This document shows, piece by piece, positions 1 to 7,565 of a stretch of DNA of 64,000 bases. The DNA is from Mycolicibacterium sphagni. Lineage in GTDB: Bacteria; Actinomycetota; Actinomycetes; Mycobacteriales; Mycobacteriaceae. The stretch covers positions 124,001 through 188,000 of the forward strand of contig NZ_NOZR01000006.1 of the NCBI RefSeq assembly GCF_002250655.1, given 5' to 3'. Under the pieces are notes generated by a model. The model saw nothing but the letters and a program-made list of their open reading frames with translations, had not been told where the DNA came from and did not search any database. Made by a program: the position numbers and the translations under genes. How positions within the stretch are numbered: the stretch's first letter is position 1; each line of letters opens with the position of its first letter.

Positions 1-1781
1 CGCTCGACGACAACCGCGAATGGTTCCGCTACCACCACCTGTTCGCCGGATACCTGCGTCAACGGCTGGAACGCGATCACGGCGACAAGATCGTTGCCCT
101 GCACCGCAACGCATCTGCCTGGTTCGCCGATCACGGACTCCTCAGCGAGGCCGTCACTCACGCACTCGCCGCCGGCGATGGGCACGCAGCGGTGGATCTG
201 GTTGAGCAACAGTCGATGTCACTGGTCGAACACAGCCGGATGGCCAGCCTGTTGGGGTTGGTGAACAAGCTGCCCAAGTCGCTGCTGAGCGATCGGCCGA
301 ACCTGCACATCGCTGTCGCCTGGGCCAATTGCCTGTTGCAGCGCAGCGCGCAGGCCCAGGTCTCACTCGACCTCGCCCGTGCCGCACTGGGTTCGGCGCC
401 CGACAGTAGCGGCGTCCTGGGGGAAATCGACGTCGTACAGGCGTGTATCGACGTCTACGGCGACCGCATCGACCGAGCGGCAGATCTCGTCGCGCCGTGC
501 CTCGAGGAGAATTCCGGATATCGGCCGTTCCTCGTGGCGGTATCGGCCAACATCCGCACCTTCGTCGACATCCACACCTTCGACTACGAGGCCGCCGAAG
601 CACGCCAGCGCTGGGCTATTCCCTTCCACGAGAGCGCCGTTGGACCATTCGCCGGCGTGTACGGACGGTGTTTCGCGGGCCTGGCCTCGTTCGCCCGGCT
701 CGATCTCGTCAGCACCGAGAGGCGCTATACCGAGGCCAGGGAGCTGGCAGAGCAAATGGCCGGGCAGCACTCCCACGCGGCCCGGCTTGCGGGCGCCTTG
801 CTGGGCAAGCTGCACTACGAATACGGGGATATCGACTCTGCGGAAAAGCTTTTGGAGGAGTGCCACGAACTCGGGGCGGAAAGCGGTGTCGCCGATTTCA
901 TGATCGCGACGTACGGCACGCTGGCCCGCATCAAGGTCCTGCGCGGCGACATCGAGGAAGCCATGACCCTTCTCGAGGAGGGCCTCGAGGCAGCACAACA
1001 GCTTTCGATGCCTCGGCTCTCTGCGGCACTGCACAGCGAGAGCCTGCGCCTGCACCTTGCGGTCGGCGACATCGCCCGCGCCCAGGACGCACTCGCCGCC
1101 AGCGCCAAGGATGTCACCAGCGGCCGTGATGGGATCGCGACAGCCGTGCGGTATTGCCACCTCGGGATGCAGGCCCGACTATCGCGCGCCCAGGACGACT
1201 ACGACGGCGCGATCCGGCTGTTCACGGCGATGCAGAAGGAAAGCAGGGCGCTCGGCTGGCGATACTCCGAGGTCGGCGCGACTCTCAAGCTGGCCAAAGC
1301 TCTCTACGTCCGCGGAGATACCGAAGCCGCAACCGAAACACTGGTCCCCGCACTGGTTGCGGGCGCGCGATCGGGTCTGGTCCGTACAGTCATCGACAGC
1401 GGCCCGGAGGTCCTGGCGATGATCGCGTCACTTCGTGAGGCCAGCCGGACGAGCCGACATCCCATCGGGGTTCCCGAGGTGCCCCCCACTTATCTCTCCC
1501 GCCTCCTGGCCACCGCTCACGCCGACTCCCGCAGCGCAGCGATTCCCGTGATCGCCCGCGTCGCCGATCGATCGCCGCTGCCCGAAGAGCCGCTCAGCGC
1601 CAGGGAAATCGACGTCCTACGACTGCTGGAAAGTGGCCTGTCGAACAAGCAGATCGCGCGCAATCTCGGGGTGACCATCAATACCGTCAAGTGGTATCTG
1701 AAGAGCATCTACATCAAGCTCGGTGTGGGCAAGCGCGGTGAGTCGATCGCCGAAGCGCGCCGGCGGCACATCCTGGACTGA
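1..1781 (+). CDS. LuxR-family (MalT/LAL-type) transcriptional regulator, 5' end outside window
   Basis: The open frame is already running at base 3 and 592 residues are visible, so the start and the expected N-terminal P-loop ATPase lie outside the window. The visible part opens with a FRYHHLFAGYLRQRL segment typical of the region after the NTPase domain in MalT-like regulators, continues as an alpha-helical, TPR-like array rich in A/L/E, and ends in a LuxR-type helix-turn-helix (LSAREIDVLRLLESGLSNKQ, then IARNLGVTINTVKWYLKSIY). Such proteins bind DNA through the C-terminal HTH and sense a ligand through the central repeats. The ligand and target cannot be read from the sequence. The next gene downstream is another regulator, 137 bases away. 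Confidence 0.9.
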   Translation, partial: LDDNREWFRYHHLFAGYLRQRLERDHGDKIVALHRNASAWFADHGLLSEAVTHALAAGDGHAAVDLVEQQSMSLVEHSRMASLLGLVNKLPKSLLSDRPNLHIAVAWANCLLQRSAQAQVSLDLARAALGSAPDSSGVLGEIDVVQACIDVYGDRIDRAADLVAPCLEENSGYRPFLVAVSANIRTFVDIHTFDYEAAEARQRWAIPFHESAVGPFAGVYGRCFAGLASFARLDLVSTERRYTEARELAEQMAGQHSHAARLAGALLGKLHYEYGDIDSAEKLLEECHELGAESGVADFMIATYGTLARIKVLRGDIEEAMTLLEEGLEAAQQLSMPRLSAALHSESLRLHLAVGDIARAQDALAASAKDVTSGRDGIATAVRYCHLGMQARLSRAQDDYDGAIRLFTAMQKESRALGWRYSEVGATLKLAKALYVRGDTEAATETLVPALVAGARSGLVRTVIDSGPEVLAMIASLREASRTSRHPIGVPEVPPTYLSRLLATAHADSRSAAIPVIARVADRSPLPEEPLSAREIDVLRLLESGLSNKQIARNLGVTINTVKWYLKSIYIKLGVGKRGESIAEARRRHILD

Positions 1782-1918
1782 GCAGCACGCAGTATGCCGA
1801 GCGCGCACCTCCGGCGCCTGTGCTGGCAGAAACCGCGACTTTTCGGTAATTGACGGCTTTAATAATAATTACTGCGCAGTCTGGGGGGACGGGCGAAGGA
1901 AACCGGGGGCACGAAGCA

Positions 1919-2497
1919 ATGGGCGAAGCAGACCGCGACGTCATCGTCGACACCGCACTCGAGCTCTTCATCAACCAGGGATACAACGCGACGACCCTGG
2001 ACGACATCGCGGCTGTGCATCACCTTCAGCCCGGTTTGCTCGCCGCCGAGTTCCCGCACAACGAATCCTTCATCTTCGCCGTCGCCGACGCCATCTTCGC
2101 CGGCGTCTTCGAAGAACTGGCCAAAGCGCAGGGGGAAGACCTTGTGGAAGACCTGCGGGCCGCTCACCAACGGACGGTAAACCGGGTCATCGCAGGGTAC
2201 GGACCTGTGCCGCTACTTCGAATGCATCGCATGGGCAGGGTGATTGCTACCAATTCAGCTGTAGCGCAAGCCGTCTCGGCTCATCGCAAACAAGCGTTGA
2301 CCCGAGGTTTAGCCAATCAACGGGGCGTCGCCGACGACGACCCGCAGATAGTCAAGGCCGTGACCGTGTGGTCGGCAATCATGGCCTGCACCCACGCAGC
2401 GGCCGTCCACGACCAGGATGAACCCGACGACTTCGCGACGGATCTGACGACCCGGCGCCTGGAGCGGACCTTCAACCTGGTGCGTCGAACTCAGTAG
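1919..2497 (+). CDS. TetR/AcrR-like transcriptional regulator
   Basis: This encodes 192 residues. The N-terminal 60 or so residues have the TetR HTH layout: a first helix with LELFINQGYNATTLDDIAA, then a divergent recognition helix (LQPGLLAAEFPHNESFI) where most TetR proteins have a G-V-S-xx-xxY-xYF motif. The C-terminal part is helical and would be the ligand-binding/dimer domain. The ATG at 1919 is preferred over an earlier in-frame ATG at 1850, because the upstream stretch is low-complexity and unlike the family, and a G-rich Shine-Dalgarno-like run lies shortly before 1919. The target is unknown. The nearest candidates are the LuxR-type regulator upstream and the small enzymes downstream. 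Confidence 0.75.
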   Translation: MGEADRDVIVDTALELFINQGYNATTLDDIAAVHHLQPGLLAAEFPHNESFIFAVADAIFAGVFEELAKAQGEDLVEDLRAAHQRTVNRVIAGYGPVPLLRMHRMGRVIATNSAVAQAVSAHRKQALTRGLANQRGVADDDPQIVKAVTVWSAIMACTHAAAVHDQDEPDDFATDLTTRRLERTFNLVRRTQ

Positions 2498-2501
2498 CGA
2501 A

Positions 2502-2807
2502 TTACTGGCCCAGCAGGTGCGCGTAGGGGTCGCTCTCGGAGTCAACGGACTCGGGCATCGGGTAGTACGTCTTGATCAACAGGTTGCCGTCGTCGTCCCA
2601 CGCGAATGTCTCGATGCTGTAGGCCATTTGGATGTTGGGTTCAGTGCCGAAGTGGTTCGCCCACGCCCACGCCATCTCGTTGCCGTTGACCTGCACCGTG
2701 ACCATCTTGATCTTGGGGATCGAACCGAACATATCGAACGCCTCGGAGGCGGCGGCGAAGCCGTGCTTCTCCGAGCCTTCCGACTTGGAGCCTTGCTCAT
2801 CGGGCGA
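2502..2807 (-). pseudogene. NTF2/SnoaL-like protein remnant, 5' end missing
   Basis: The minus-strand frame from a TAA at 2808-2810 to the stop at 2502 encodes a coherent C-terminal SnoaL/NTF2-like sequence (MVTVQVNGNEMAWAWANHFG, then SIETFAWDDDGNLLIKTYYP). About 25 in-frame residues upstream of the ATG at 2732 also look like protein (SEGSEKHGFAAASEAFDMFG), yet this stretch has no ATG, GTG or TTG. The frame is closed by a stop, and the VOC gene ends only a few bases away. The N-terminal half of the usual 110-140 residue fold is therefore absent. The simplest reading is a 5'-truncated gene. A short protein starting at 2732 (76 residues) cannot be excluded. Confidence 0.5.
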
Positions 2808-2814
2808 TTACGCC

Positions 2815-3168
2815 TCAGTCGTGGTGAGCGACGACGTTGATGATCGTGCCGTCGGGCGCACGAACGAAGAACCGGCGGACGCCCCAGGGTTCCGTCGTGA
2901 GCGGGTGAACGATCTCATAGCCGCTTTCCATGGCTTCTGTGTAGGCGGCCTCGACGTCGTCGGTGTGGACGGAGATGACCGAGTCCTCGGGTGCCGTCGA
3001 GTCCTTCGTGACCAGCTGAACGTGCGCTCCGGTGTCAGGATCGGTGTACCGGGCCACCCAGCCGAGGTTGAACTCCTCGTCGGTCAGCCCCAGGAAGCCC
3101 GTGTAGAAACCCTTGGCCGCCTGGATGTCTGGAACGGACAGGTTGGTTGTGATGCGTTTGACTCGCAT
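2815..3168 (-). CDS. VOC-family (glyoxalase/bleomycin-resistance-like) protein
   Basis: 117 residues, the size of a single vicinal-oxygen-chelate unit. It begins MRVKRITTNLSVPDIQAAKG, has the beta-alpha-beta-beta-beta repeats, and closes with WGVRRFFVRAPDGTIINVVA, the usual end of a VOC module. Dimeric VOC proteins chelate a metal and act on glyoxal adducts, antibiotics or extradiol substrates. The substrate is not evident here. The start at 3168 is chosen because the 31 residues of longer frame upstream are not VOC-like. The gene lies tail-to-head with the NTF2-like remnant and is divergent from the PPOX gene, with 139 bases between them. Confidence 0.8.
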   Translation of the reverse strand: MRVKRITTNLSVPDIQAAKGFYTGFLGLTDEEFNLGWVARYTDPDTGAHVQLVTKDSTAPEDSVISVHTDDVEAAYTEAMESGYEIVHPLTTEPWGVRRFFVRAPDGTIINVVAHHD

Positions 3169-3307
3169 GACTGCATTCTGCTGGCATGATCCGCCTGGTG
3201 AGTACCGAATCCGGTCTACTAGGCGGGGCGGGTCCGATCCCGTCAGCGCGATGCTGGACACGCGCGGCGCCAGCGGCTACAACGTGGTTGTGATGAAGGG
3301 ACAGTTC

Positions 3308-3718
3308 ATGCCCAAGCCCCTGCCCGAAGGTCTCATCGGTCTTCTCCGCAAGGCCAGCCCGTGCTTCGTTGCCACTCTTATGCCCGACGGCTCGCCCCAG
3401 CTGACGCAAACGTGGGTCGACACCGACGGTGAGAACATCGTCCTCAACATCGTGGAGGGGATGCAGAAGGCGAGAAACCTGGAGCGAGATCCGCGAGTCG
3501 CCATCAATATTGTTGACGGTGAGGATGTCTCGCGGTTCTACGCGGTGCGCGGGCGAGTTATTTCCACAACCACCGAAGGTGGACGCGAAAGCATCGATGC
3601 CATCTCGCAGAAATACCTCGGCATCCCGTACCCCAATTTCAGCGGCAACCCCAACGAAACCAGGCTCATCGTCACAATCGGCGCGGACAAAGTGACGCTG
3701 CCGCCTGGCGAGGGTTAA
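3308..3718 (+). CDS. PPOX-class F420/FMN-dependent oxidoreductase (split beta-barrel)
   Basis: 136 residues with the split-barrel flavin-binding fold: ASPCFVATLMPDGSPQLTQT near the N-terminus, then the IVLNIVEGMQKARNLERDPR stretch that contacts the cofactor phosphate, and VAINIVDG. This pattern is typical of the mycobacterial 'TIGR03618/PPOX class F420-dependent' proteins, which reduce small electrophiles with F420H2 or bind FMN. The ATG at 3308 has an AAGGGA Shine-Dalgarno at 3296-3301. An ATG five codons upstream would swallow this RBS. Substrate unknown. Neighbouring VOC and LLM genes suggest a small detoxification group, which is inference only. Confidence 0.8.
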   Translation: MPKPLPEGLIGLLRKASPCFVATLMPDGSPQLTQTWVDTDGENIVLNIVEGMQKARNLERDPRVAINIVDGEDVSRFYAVRGRVISTTTEGGRESIDAISQKYLGIPYPNFSGNPNETRLIVTIGADKVTLPPGEG

Positions 3719-3733
3719 CCACGCCGACTGGCG

Positions 3734-4723
3734 CTAGCTGCCGATCCGCGCAAAAGCCGTGAGTTCCCGGGCGACATCGGGGCCCGAGGGGGTGTACATC
3801 ACCTCCTGGTAGCCCGCCTCCGCGAGTCGGGTAAGCCGCTCGATGATCAACGTCGGGTCACCGATACTCATCGTCAACGCCTCTGAGGTTCGACTTTCAA
3901 CATCAAGGTGTTGGAGCAGCGGGACATCACGCTGGGAAAGGTGCGTGACGTGCCCTTCAAAAGTCAGCAGATGACGCTCCTCCTCGGGCGCGAGCGCCTC
4001 AAGTGAGTTGCGCCAGGCCGCTCCACCAGGCAAAACGTCGACTGCCGCTGCACCGCCGATGGTGTAGGCGATGTGCCACGGGATTACGCCCCATGGCCCA
4101 ACGGCGTGGAGCGCCCGGTCGGAGCGTGGGTTCTCATCGACGTCGAGGACCGTGCCAGCCATCATGGTCGCGGCAGGCAACGTTGGATGCGGCGGCCCGA
4201 TGATCCCATCTGCCACTTCGTGCGCCCTCTCATTGCCGCGTGGACCCGTGACGCTGAGCCACAACGGAACCCGTACCGGCCGAGCCGCCGTCGTGCCCGG
4301 CCAGTGCAGCATCCGCACAGGTTTGCCATCGATGACGACTGTCTCTCCAGCCAGCACGCGCCGCAGGGAGCCGACATAGTCCAACAGCGCCCCTAGCGTC
4401 ATCGGAGACTGGCCCAGTGTCCAGCGAGCCGTCGCGCCGGTGCCGAAGCACGCGCGAAATCGATTACCGGAGATTCGAGCGATGGTCGCGATACCTGACG
4501 CCATTGTCATCACCGAACGCTGAGACGGTATGAGCACCGCGGTAGCCAAACCGATTCGCGTCGTGCGGCGAGCTGCTAGCGCAAGGTGGACGAATGGGTC
4601 CTCCCATAGCGGCGCAGAATCGAATATCCACACTCTCGCGTATCCCAACTCCTCCGCCAATACCGCCAGGTCGGCGAAATCAGGTCCGGGAGGCAGGCCA
4701 CAGGAGAGCTCGATATCGATCAT
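3734..4723 (-). CDS. LLM-class F420-dependent oxidoreductase
   Basis: 329 residues of a luciferase-like (beta/alpha)8 barrel. Family marks are an early IDIELSCGLPPGPDFADLAV, AEELGYARVWIFDS, a central TRIGLATAVLIPSQRSVMTM, and a C-terminal segment ending in ERLTRLAEAGYQEVMYTPSG. Enzymes of this class carry F420 (or FMN) at the barrel mouth and do hydride transfer. The closest general type is the Mer/flavin-dependent reductase group, and the substrate is not predictable. The start at 4723 (M-I-D-I-E-L) is preferred over 4807, because the 28 extra N-terminal residues contain paired cysteines and no fold match. It is convergent with the PPOX gene, ends 15 bases apart. Confidence 0.82.
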   Translation of the reverse strand: MIDIELSCGLPPGPDFADLAVLAEELGYARVWIFDSAPLWEDPFVHLALAARRTTRIGLATAVLIPSQRSVMTMASGIATIARISGNRFRACFGTGATARWTLGQSPMTLGALLDYVGSLRRVLAGETVVIDGKPVRMLHWPGTTAARPVRVPLWLSVTGPRGNERAHEVADGIIGPPHPTLPAATMMAGTVLDVDENPRSDRALHAVGPWGVIPWHIAYTIGGAAAVDVLPGGAAWRNSLEALAPEEERHLLTFEGHVTHLSQRDVPLLQHLDVESRTSEALTMSIGDPTLIIERLTRLAEAGYQEVMYTPSGPDVARELTAFARIGS

Positions 4724-4818
4724 GTCGATAGATTGAACAGGACCGCAGCAGCCTGCTGTGTCTACTTCGGCATCTGGACGAGTGTGGGCGCTGTGCACGG
4801 AACCCAATAGTGCAGAGC

Positions 4819-4846
4819 CGACTACACGTTGAACCGGAACTCGACG
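4819..4846 (-). repeat. ychF-3'-end-like repeat, copy B
   Basis: Read on the minus strand this stretch encodes R-V-E-F-R-F-N-V followed by TAG, the same ending as the real ychF gene at 6393. It shares ACACGTTGAA plus most of the next 13 bases with that gene, but no ychF body lies upstream of it. It borders the membrane-protein segment on the left. Confidence 0.6.
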
Positions 4847-4871
4847 CGGAGCCGATCCCGCTGTCTCAGGA

Positions 4872-5390
4872 TCAGGCCTGAAGCAGTTTGAGCGCCTCCA
4901 GGTATCGGTCCTTGGCCGCTGACGCCTGCGTTTGGATGAACGTCGCGGCCCCGCCCGTCACGAGCGAACTCACACCGATCCCGATATCTGCGACAAGCTC
5001 GACGGCAGCGTGATCACCTGCCGACAACCGGATTATGCAGACTACGAGGGCGACGACCGCCGCACATGCGAGCACAAGGACGAGAGCTTGAAAGACCGCG
5101 TAGAACGCGTATTGCGTTCGGGCATAAAGGGCAAGCTGGGCGTCCCGAACATCGGCGAGCACCGCATTAACCCTGTTGTCGATCGCCTCCCCGGAAACAG
5201 CGACACCCGGCGTTCCCCCCTCTAGGCGCAGTTCGGCGGGAAGGGGTTGAACTACGACGTTGCCCGAATCAACTACGACGTCGGCCGAATCGGCCTCATG
5301 TCTACTTTTGGCCACCTTCTGGTAGGCCGCTTTGAGAGCCATCTGTATGGCGGCGTTGCTGAGAGCTGGATTTAGTACCTCGACGATCAA
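4872..5390 (-). CDS. two-pass membrane protein, possibly TRADD-N-associated membrane-domain type
   Basis: 172 residues. A hydrophilic N-terminal half (about 90 residues) is followed by two hydrophobic spans (AFYAVFQALVLVLACAAVVA, and a second one after LSAGDHAAVELVADIGIGVS), then a charged amphipathic tail (AAKDRYLEALKLLQA). This two-helix-plus-tail layout resembles the 'TRADD-N-associated membrane domain' found in putative bacterial conflict or signalling proteins. That match is by eye and uncertain. The start: TTG at 5396 directly abuts AAGGAG (5397-5402), whereas TTG at 5390 has a six-base spacing, so 5390 is chosen. The gene lies alone between two ychF-end-like repeats, consistent with a mobile single-gene segment. 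Confidence 0.6.
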   Translation of the reverse strand: MIVEVLNPALSNAAIQMALKAAYQKVAKSRHEADSADVVVDSGNVVVQPLPAELRLEGGTPGVAVSGEAIDNRVNAVLADVRDAQLALYARTQYAFYAVFQALVLVLACAAVVALVVCIIRLSAGDHAAVELVADIGIGVSSLVTGGAATFIQTQASAAKDRYLEALKLLQA

Positions 5391-5525
5391 CGACAACTCC
5401 TTAGAGAGACGTGTTGACGAAGCAAGCTGGCGAAACCAAGCAAAGGTTAGACCACGCAGCGACGGTCGCCGGATACATTCATAAGACTGCTCCCCCGCCG
5501 GGCTGTTCGCAGCCTACCCCTTGCT

Positions 5526-5555
5526 TGTAGACGTTGATCCGAACCGGAACTCGAC
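5526..5555 (-). repeat. ychF-3'-end-like repeat, copy C
   Basis: On the minus strand this reads V-E-F-R-F as in ychF, and 15 bases (GAACCGGAACTCGAC on the plus strand) are identical to copy B. The part after F-R-F carries a short insertion relative to copies A and B. It lies 9 bases beyond the relE-like remnant's stop. Confidence 0.5.
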
Positions 5556-5564
5556 CGAATTCGG

Positions 5565-5730
5565 TCATCGATAAACGTCACGACGATGCGCGATGTGGAT
5601 GACGCGCACCACGACTCGGTCATCGAGGATCTGATAGATCACCCGGAATTCACCCGTCGCGCCGAGTATCGGCCCTCCAGTTGACCCCGCAGCGGCTTTG
5701 CAGATCGCGCGATTTTCCGACGTTCACCGG
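5565..5730 (-). pseudogene. RelE/ParE-superfamily toxin remnant, frameshifted and 5'-truncated
   Basis: The minus strand encodes a RelE C-terminus in two frames. The first gives AKPLRGQLEGRYSARR and then runs into a stop. The second continues GEFRVIYQILDDRVVVRVIH and IAHRRDVYR to a TGA at 5565-5567. Joined, they give the usual RelE ending (LxGxxSxRxGxYRVxYxI...H-R-xxxY). One base is missing from the C run at 5653-5655, which explains the switch. The first 35-40 residues of a typical toxin are absent, since homology stops near 5730, against repeat copy D. No antitoxin gene is present beside it. It should be non-functional. Confidence 0.75.
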
Positions 5731-5733
5731 AAT

Positions 5734-5759
5734 CGACTACACCTGAGCCGGAACTGCAC
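5734..5759 (-). repeat. ychF-3'-end-like repeat, copy D
   Basis: Minus-strand reading gives V-Q-F-R-L followed by a GTGTAGTCG that is also found at the end of copy B. Allowing one gap, about 23 of 28 positions agree with copy B. The relE-like remnant begins at this repeat. Confidence 0.45.
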
Positions 5760-5836
5760 CATCCGTCGGCTATGCCCACTGGTTGTGGGTGCGATCGCAC
5801 GGGATTAGCGCGATGATCATGGCGGCGGGCGTCGAG

Positions 5837-5864
5837 ATCGAGGGTTTGGAATCGAGGGTTTGGA
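5837..5864 (+). repeat. perfect 14-bp tandem duplication in a leader
   Basis: The 14-mer ATCGAGGGTTTGGA occurs twice head-to-tail (5837-5850 and 5851-5864). The second copy runs into the Shine-Dalgarno GGAGGAG (5862-5868) of the next gene. It looks like a recent slippage or duplication event. Confidence 0.9.
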
Positions 5865-5874
5865 GGAGTAAGCG

Positions 5875-6351
5875 GTGGAGTACACCCGGAGTGGAAAGGC
5901 CTTCCTGGCGGTCGGAAATGTCCTGAAACGCCCCGCGATGCGTCCGGTGACTCGCGCATTCAGCACCATGCACGCGTGGGCCTACCGGCTGACCAAGGGC
6001 CGCGCCCAGAGTTCGAAGTATCCGACGATGCTGCTGACCGTCACGGGACGAAAGAGCGGCAAGCCGCGCACGGTACCGGTCATCTACATCGAAGATGGCG
6101 ATCGGTTCGTCATCGCCGCGGCCTATTCGGGCAGCGACACGGATCCGACGTGGTGGCTGAATCTTCAGGCCAACCCCGAGGCGGTCGCGCGAGTCAGCGA
6201 GACGACAACGCGTGTTCGAGCCACGGTGGCCACGACCGAGGAGCGACCCCGGCTATGGGAGAAGCTGGTGGCGATGTATCCGTACTTCACCGATTATCAA
6301 CAACGAACGAGCCGTTCGATACCGGTGGTCGTCCTGACCCCCATCCCCTAG
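5875..6351 (+). CDS. nitroreductase-family deazaflavin (F420)-dependent oxidoreductase, Ddn-like
   Basis: 158 residues. The Ddn/Rv3547-type split-barrel marks are present: YPTMLLTVTGRKSGKPRTVP followed by VIYIEDGDRFVIAAAYSGSD, DPTWWLNLQANPEAVARV, and a C-terminal YFTDYQQRTSRSIPVVVLTP. Proteins of this family use F420H2 to reduce quinones or nitro compounds, usually at the membrane. The GTG start is supported by GGAGGAG with a six-base spacing. It is convergent with ychF (42 bases between stops) and is the rightmost gene of the repeat-bracketed mosaic. Confidence 0.85.
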   Translation: MEYTRSGKAFLAVGNVLKRPAMRPVTRAFSTMHAWAYRLTKGRAQSSKYPTMLLTVTGRKSGKPRTVPVIYIEDGDRFVIAAAYSGSDTDPTWWLNLQANPEAVARVSETTTRVRATVATTEERPRLWEKLVAMYPYFTDYQQRTSRSIPVVVLTPIP

Positions 6352-6392
6352 CTCCGCCGCCACCCCCGGGGTGATCGCTGCCGAGACGGCGT

Positions 6393-7472
6393 TCACACGT
6401 TGAAGCGAAACTCCACCACGTCACCGTCTGCCATCACGTAGTCCTTGCCTTCCATCCGCACCTTGCCCGCAGCCTTCGCCGCGGCCATCGTGCCGGCGTC
6501 CACCAAGTCTTGGTAGGACACCACTTCGGCTTTGATGAAGCCCTTTTCGAAGTCGGTGTGGATCACGCCGGCCGCCTTAGGTGCGGTGTCACCCTGGTGA
6601 ATCACCCATGCGCGAGCTTCTTTTGGCCCGGCGGTCAGATACGTCTGCAGTTTCAACGTGTGAAAACCGGCTCGCGCCAACGCATCCAGCCCGCGTTCGG
6701 TCTGCCCGATCGACTCCAGCAACTCTGCCGCCGACTCGTCGTCGAGCTCCTGGAGCTCCGCCTCGATCTTGGCATCCAGGAACACCGCGTCGGCCGGTGC
6801 GACCATCTCGCGCAGCGCCGCCACCCGCTCGGGGTCGGTGAGGATCGACTCGTCGCAGTTGAACACGTACAGAAACGGCTTGGTGGTCAACAGGTTCAGC
6901 TCACGCAGCAGCGCCGAGTCCACCTTCTTGCCCGCGGCGAACAGCGTCGTGCCCTCGTTGAGCACCTGCTGGGCGGCCACTGCCGCCTCGTAGACAGGCT
7001 TGCGGTCCTTGTTGTTGCGGGCTTCCTTCTCCAGCCGGGGCACCGCCTTTTCGAGGGTCTGCATGTCGGCCAGGATCAGCTCGGTATCGATGACCTCGAT
7101 ATCGGACTTCGGGTCCACCTTGCCGTCGACGTGCACCACGTCGTCGTCGGCGAAGACGCGCACCACCTGACAGATGGCGTCGCACTCGCGGATGTTCGCC
7201 AGGAACTTGTTGCCCAGGCCCGCGCCCTCGGAGGCGCCCTTCACGATGCCGGCGATATCGACGAACGTCACCGGCGCGGGCAGAATCCGCTCCGAGCTGA
7301 AGATCTCAGCCAGCTTTGCCAGCCGTGGATCGGGCAGCGGAACCACGCCCTCATTCGGCTCGATCGTGGCGAACGGATAGTTGGCCGCCAACACGTTATT
7401 GCGGGTCAGCGCATTAAACAGCGTGGATTTCCCCACGTTGGGCAGACCGACGATTCCCAGGCTCAGGCTCAC
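6393..7472 (-). CDS. ychF: redox-regulated ATPase YchF (Obg-family)
   Basis: 359 residues, the usual size. The G1 motif [14 protein letters not shown] is at residues 8-21, the DIAG switch follows at about 70, and the G4-equivalent NCDE replaces the NKxD of GTPases, which is why YchF prefers ATP. The C-terminal TGS domain ends in VVEFRFNV. YchF associates with ribosomes and proteasome-like factors and modulates the stress response in other bacteria. The first 10 residues give a clean start without extension. Its 3' end is the reference copy (A) of the repeats seen at 4819, 5526 and 5734. Confidence 0.96.
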   Translation of the reverse strand: MSLSLGIVGLPNVGKSTLFNALTRNNVLAANYPFATIEPNEGVVPLPDPRLAKLAEIFSSERILPAPVTFVDIAGIVKGASEGAGLGNKFLANIRECDAICQVVRVFADDDVVHVDGKVDPKSDIEVIDTELILADMQTLEKAVPRLEKEARNNKDRKPVYEAAVAAQQVLNEGTTLFAAGKKVDSALLRELNLLTTKPFLYVFNCDESILTDPERVAALREMVAPADAVFLDAKIEAELQELDDESAAELLESIGQTERGLDALARAGFHTLKLQTYLTAGPKEARAWVIHQGDTAPKAAGVIHTDFEKGFIKAEVVSYQDLVDAGTMAAAKAAGKVRMEGKDYVMADGDVVEFRFNV

Positions 7473-7565
7473 AGAGAGGACAGTCTAGGAGAAAGCCGCC
7501 GCGGACCCCTCGTCTCACGGCCCCGCCGACGGTCCACATTCAGCCGGAAACGGTACGGTCTACGT

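Noticed and set aside
6510..7565. Long plus-strand open frame leading into the DUF6542 gene
   Set aside because: It is the shadow of ychF on the other strand. The real protein begins at the GTG at 7566, where the composition changes.
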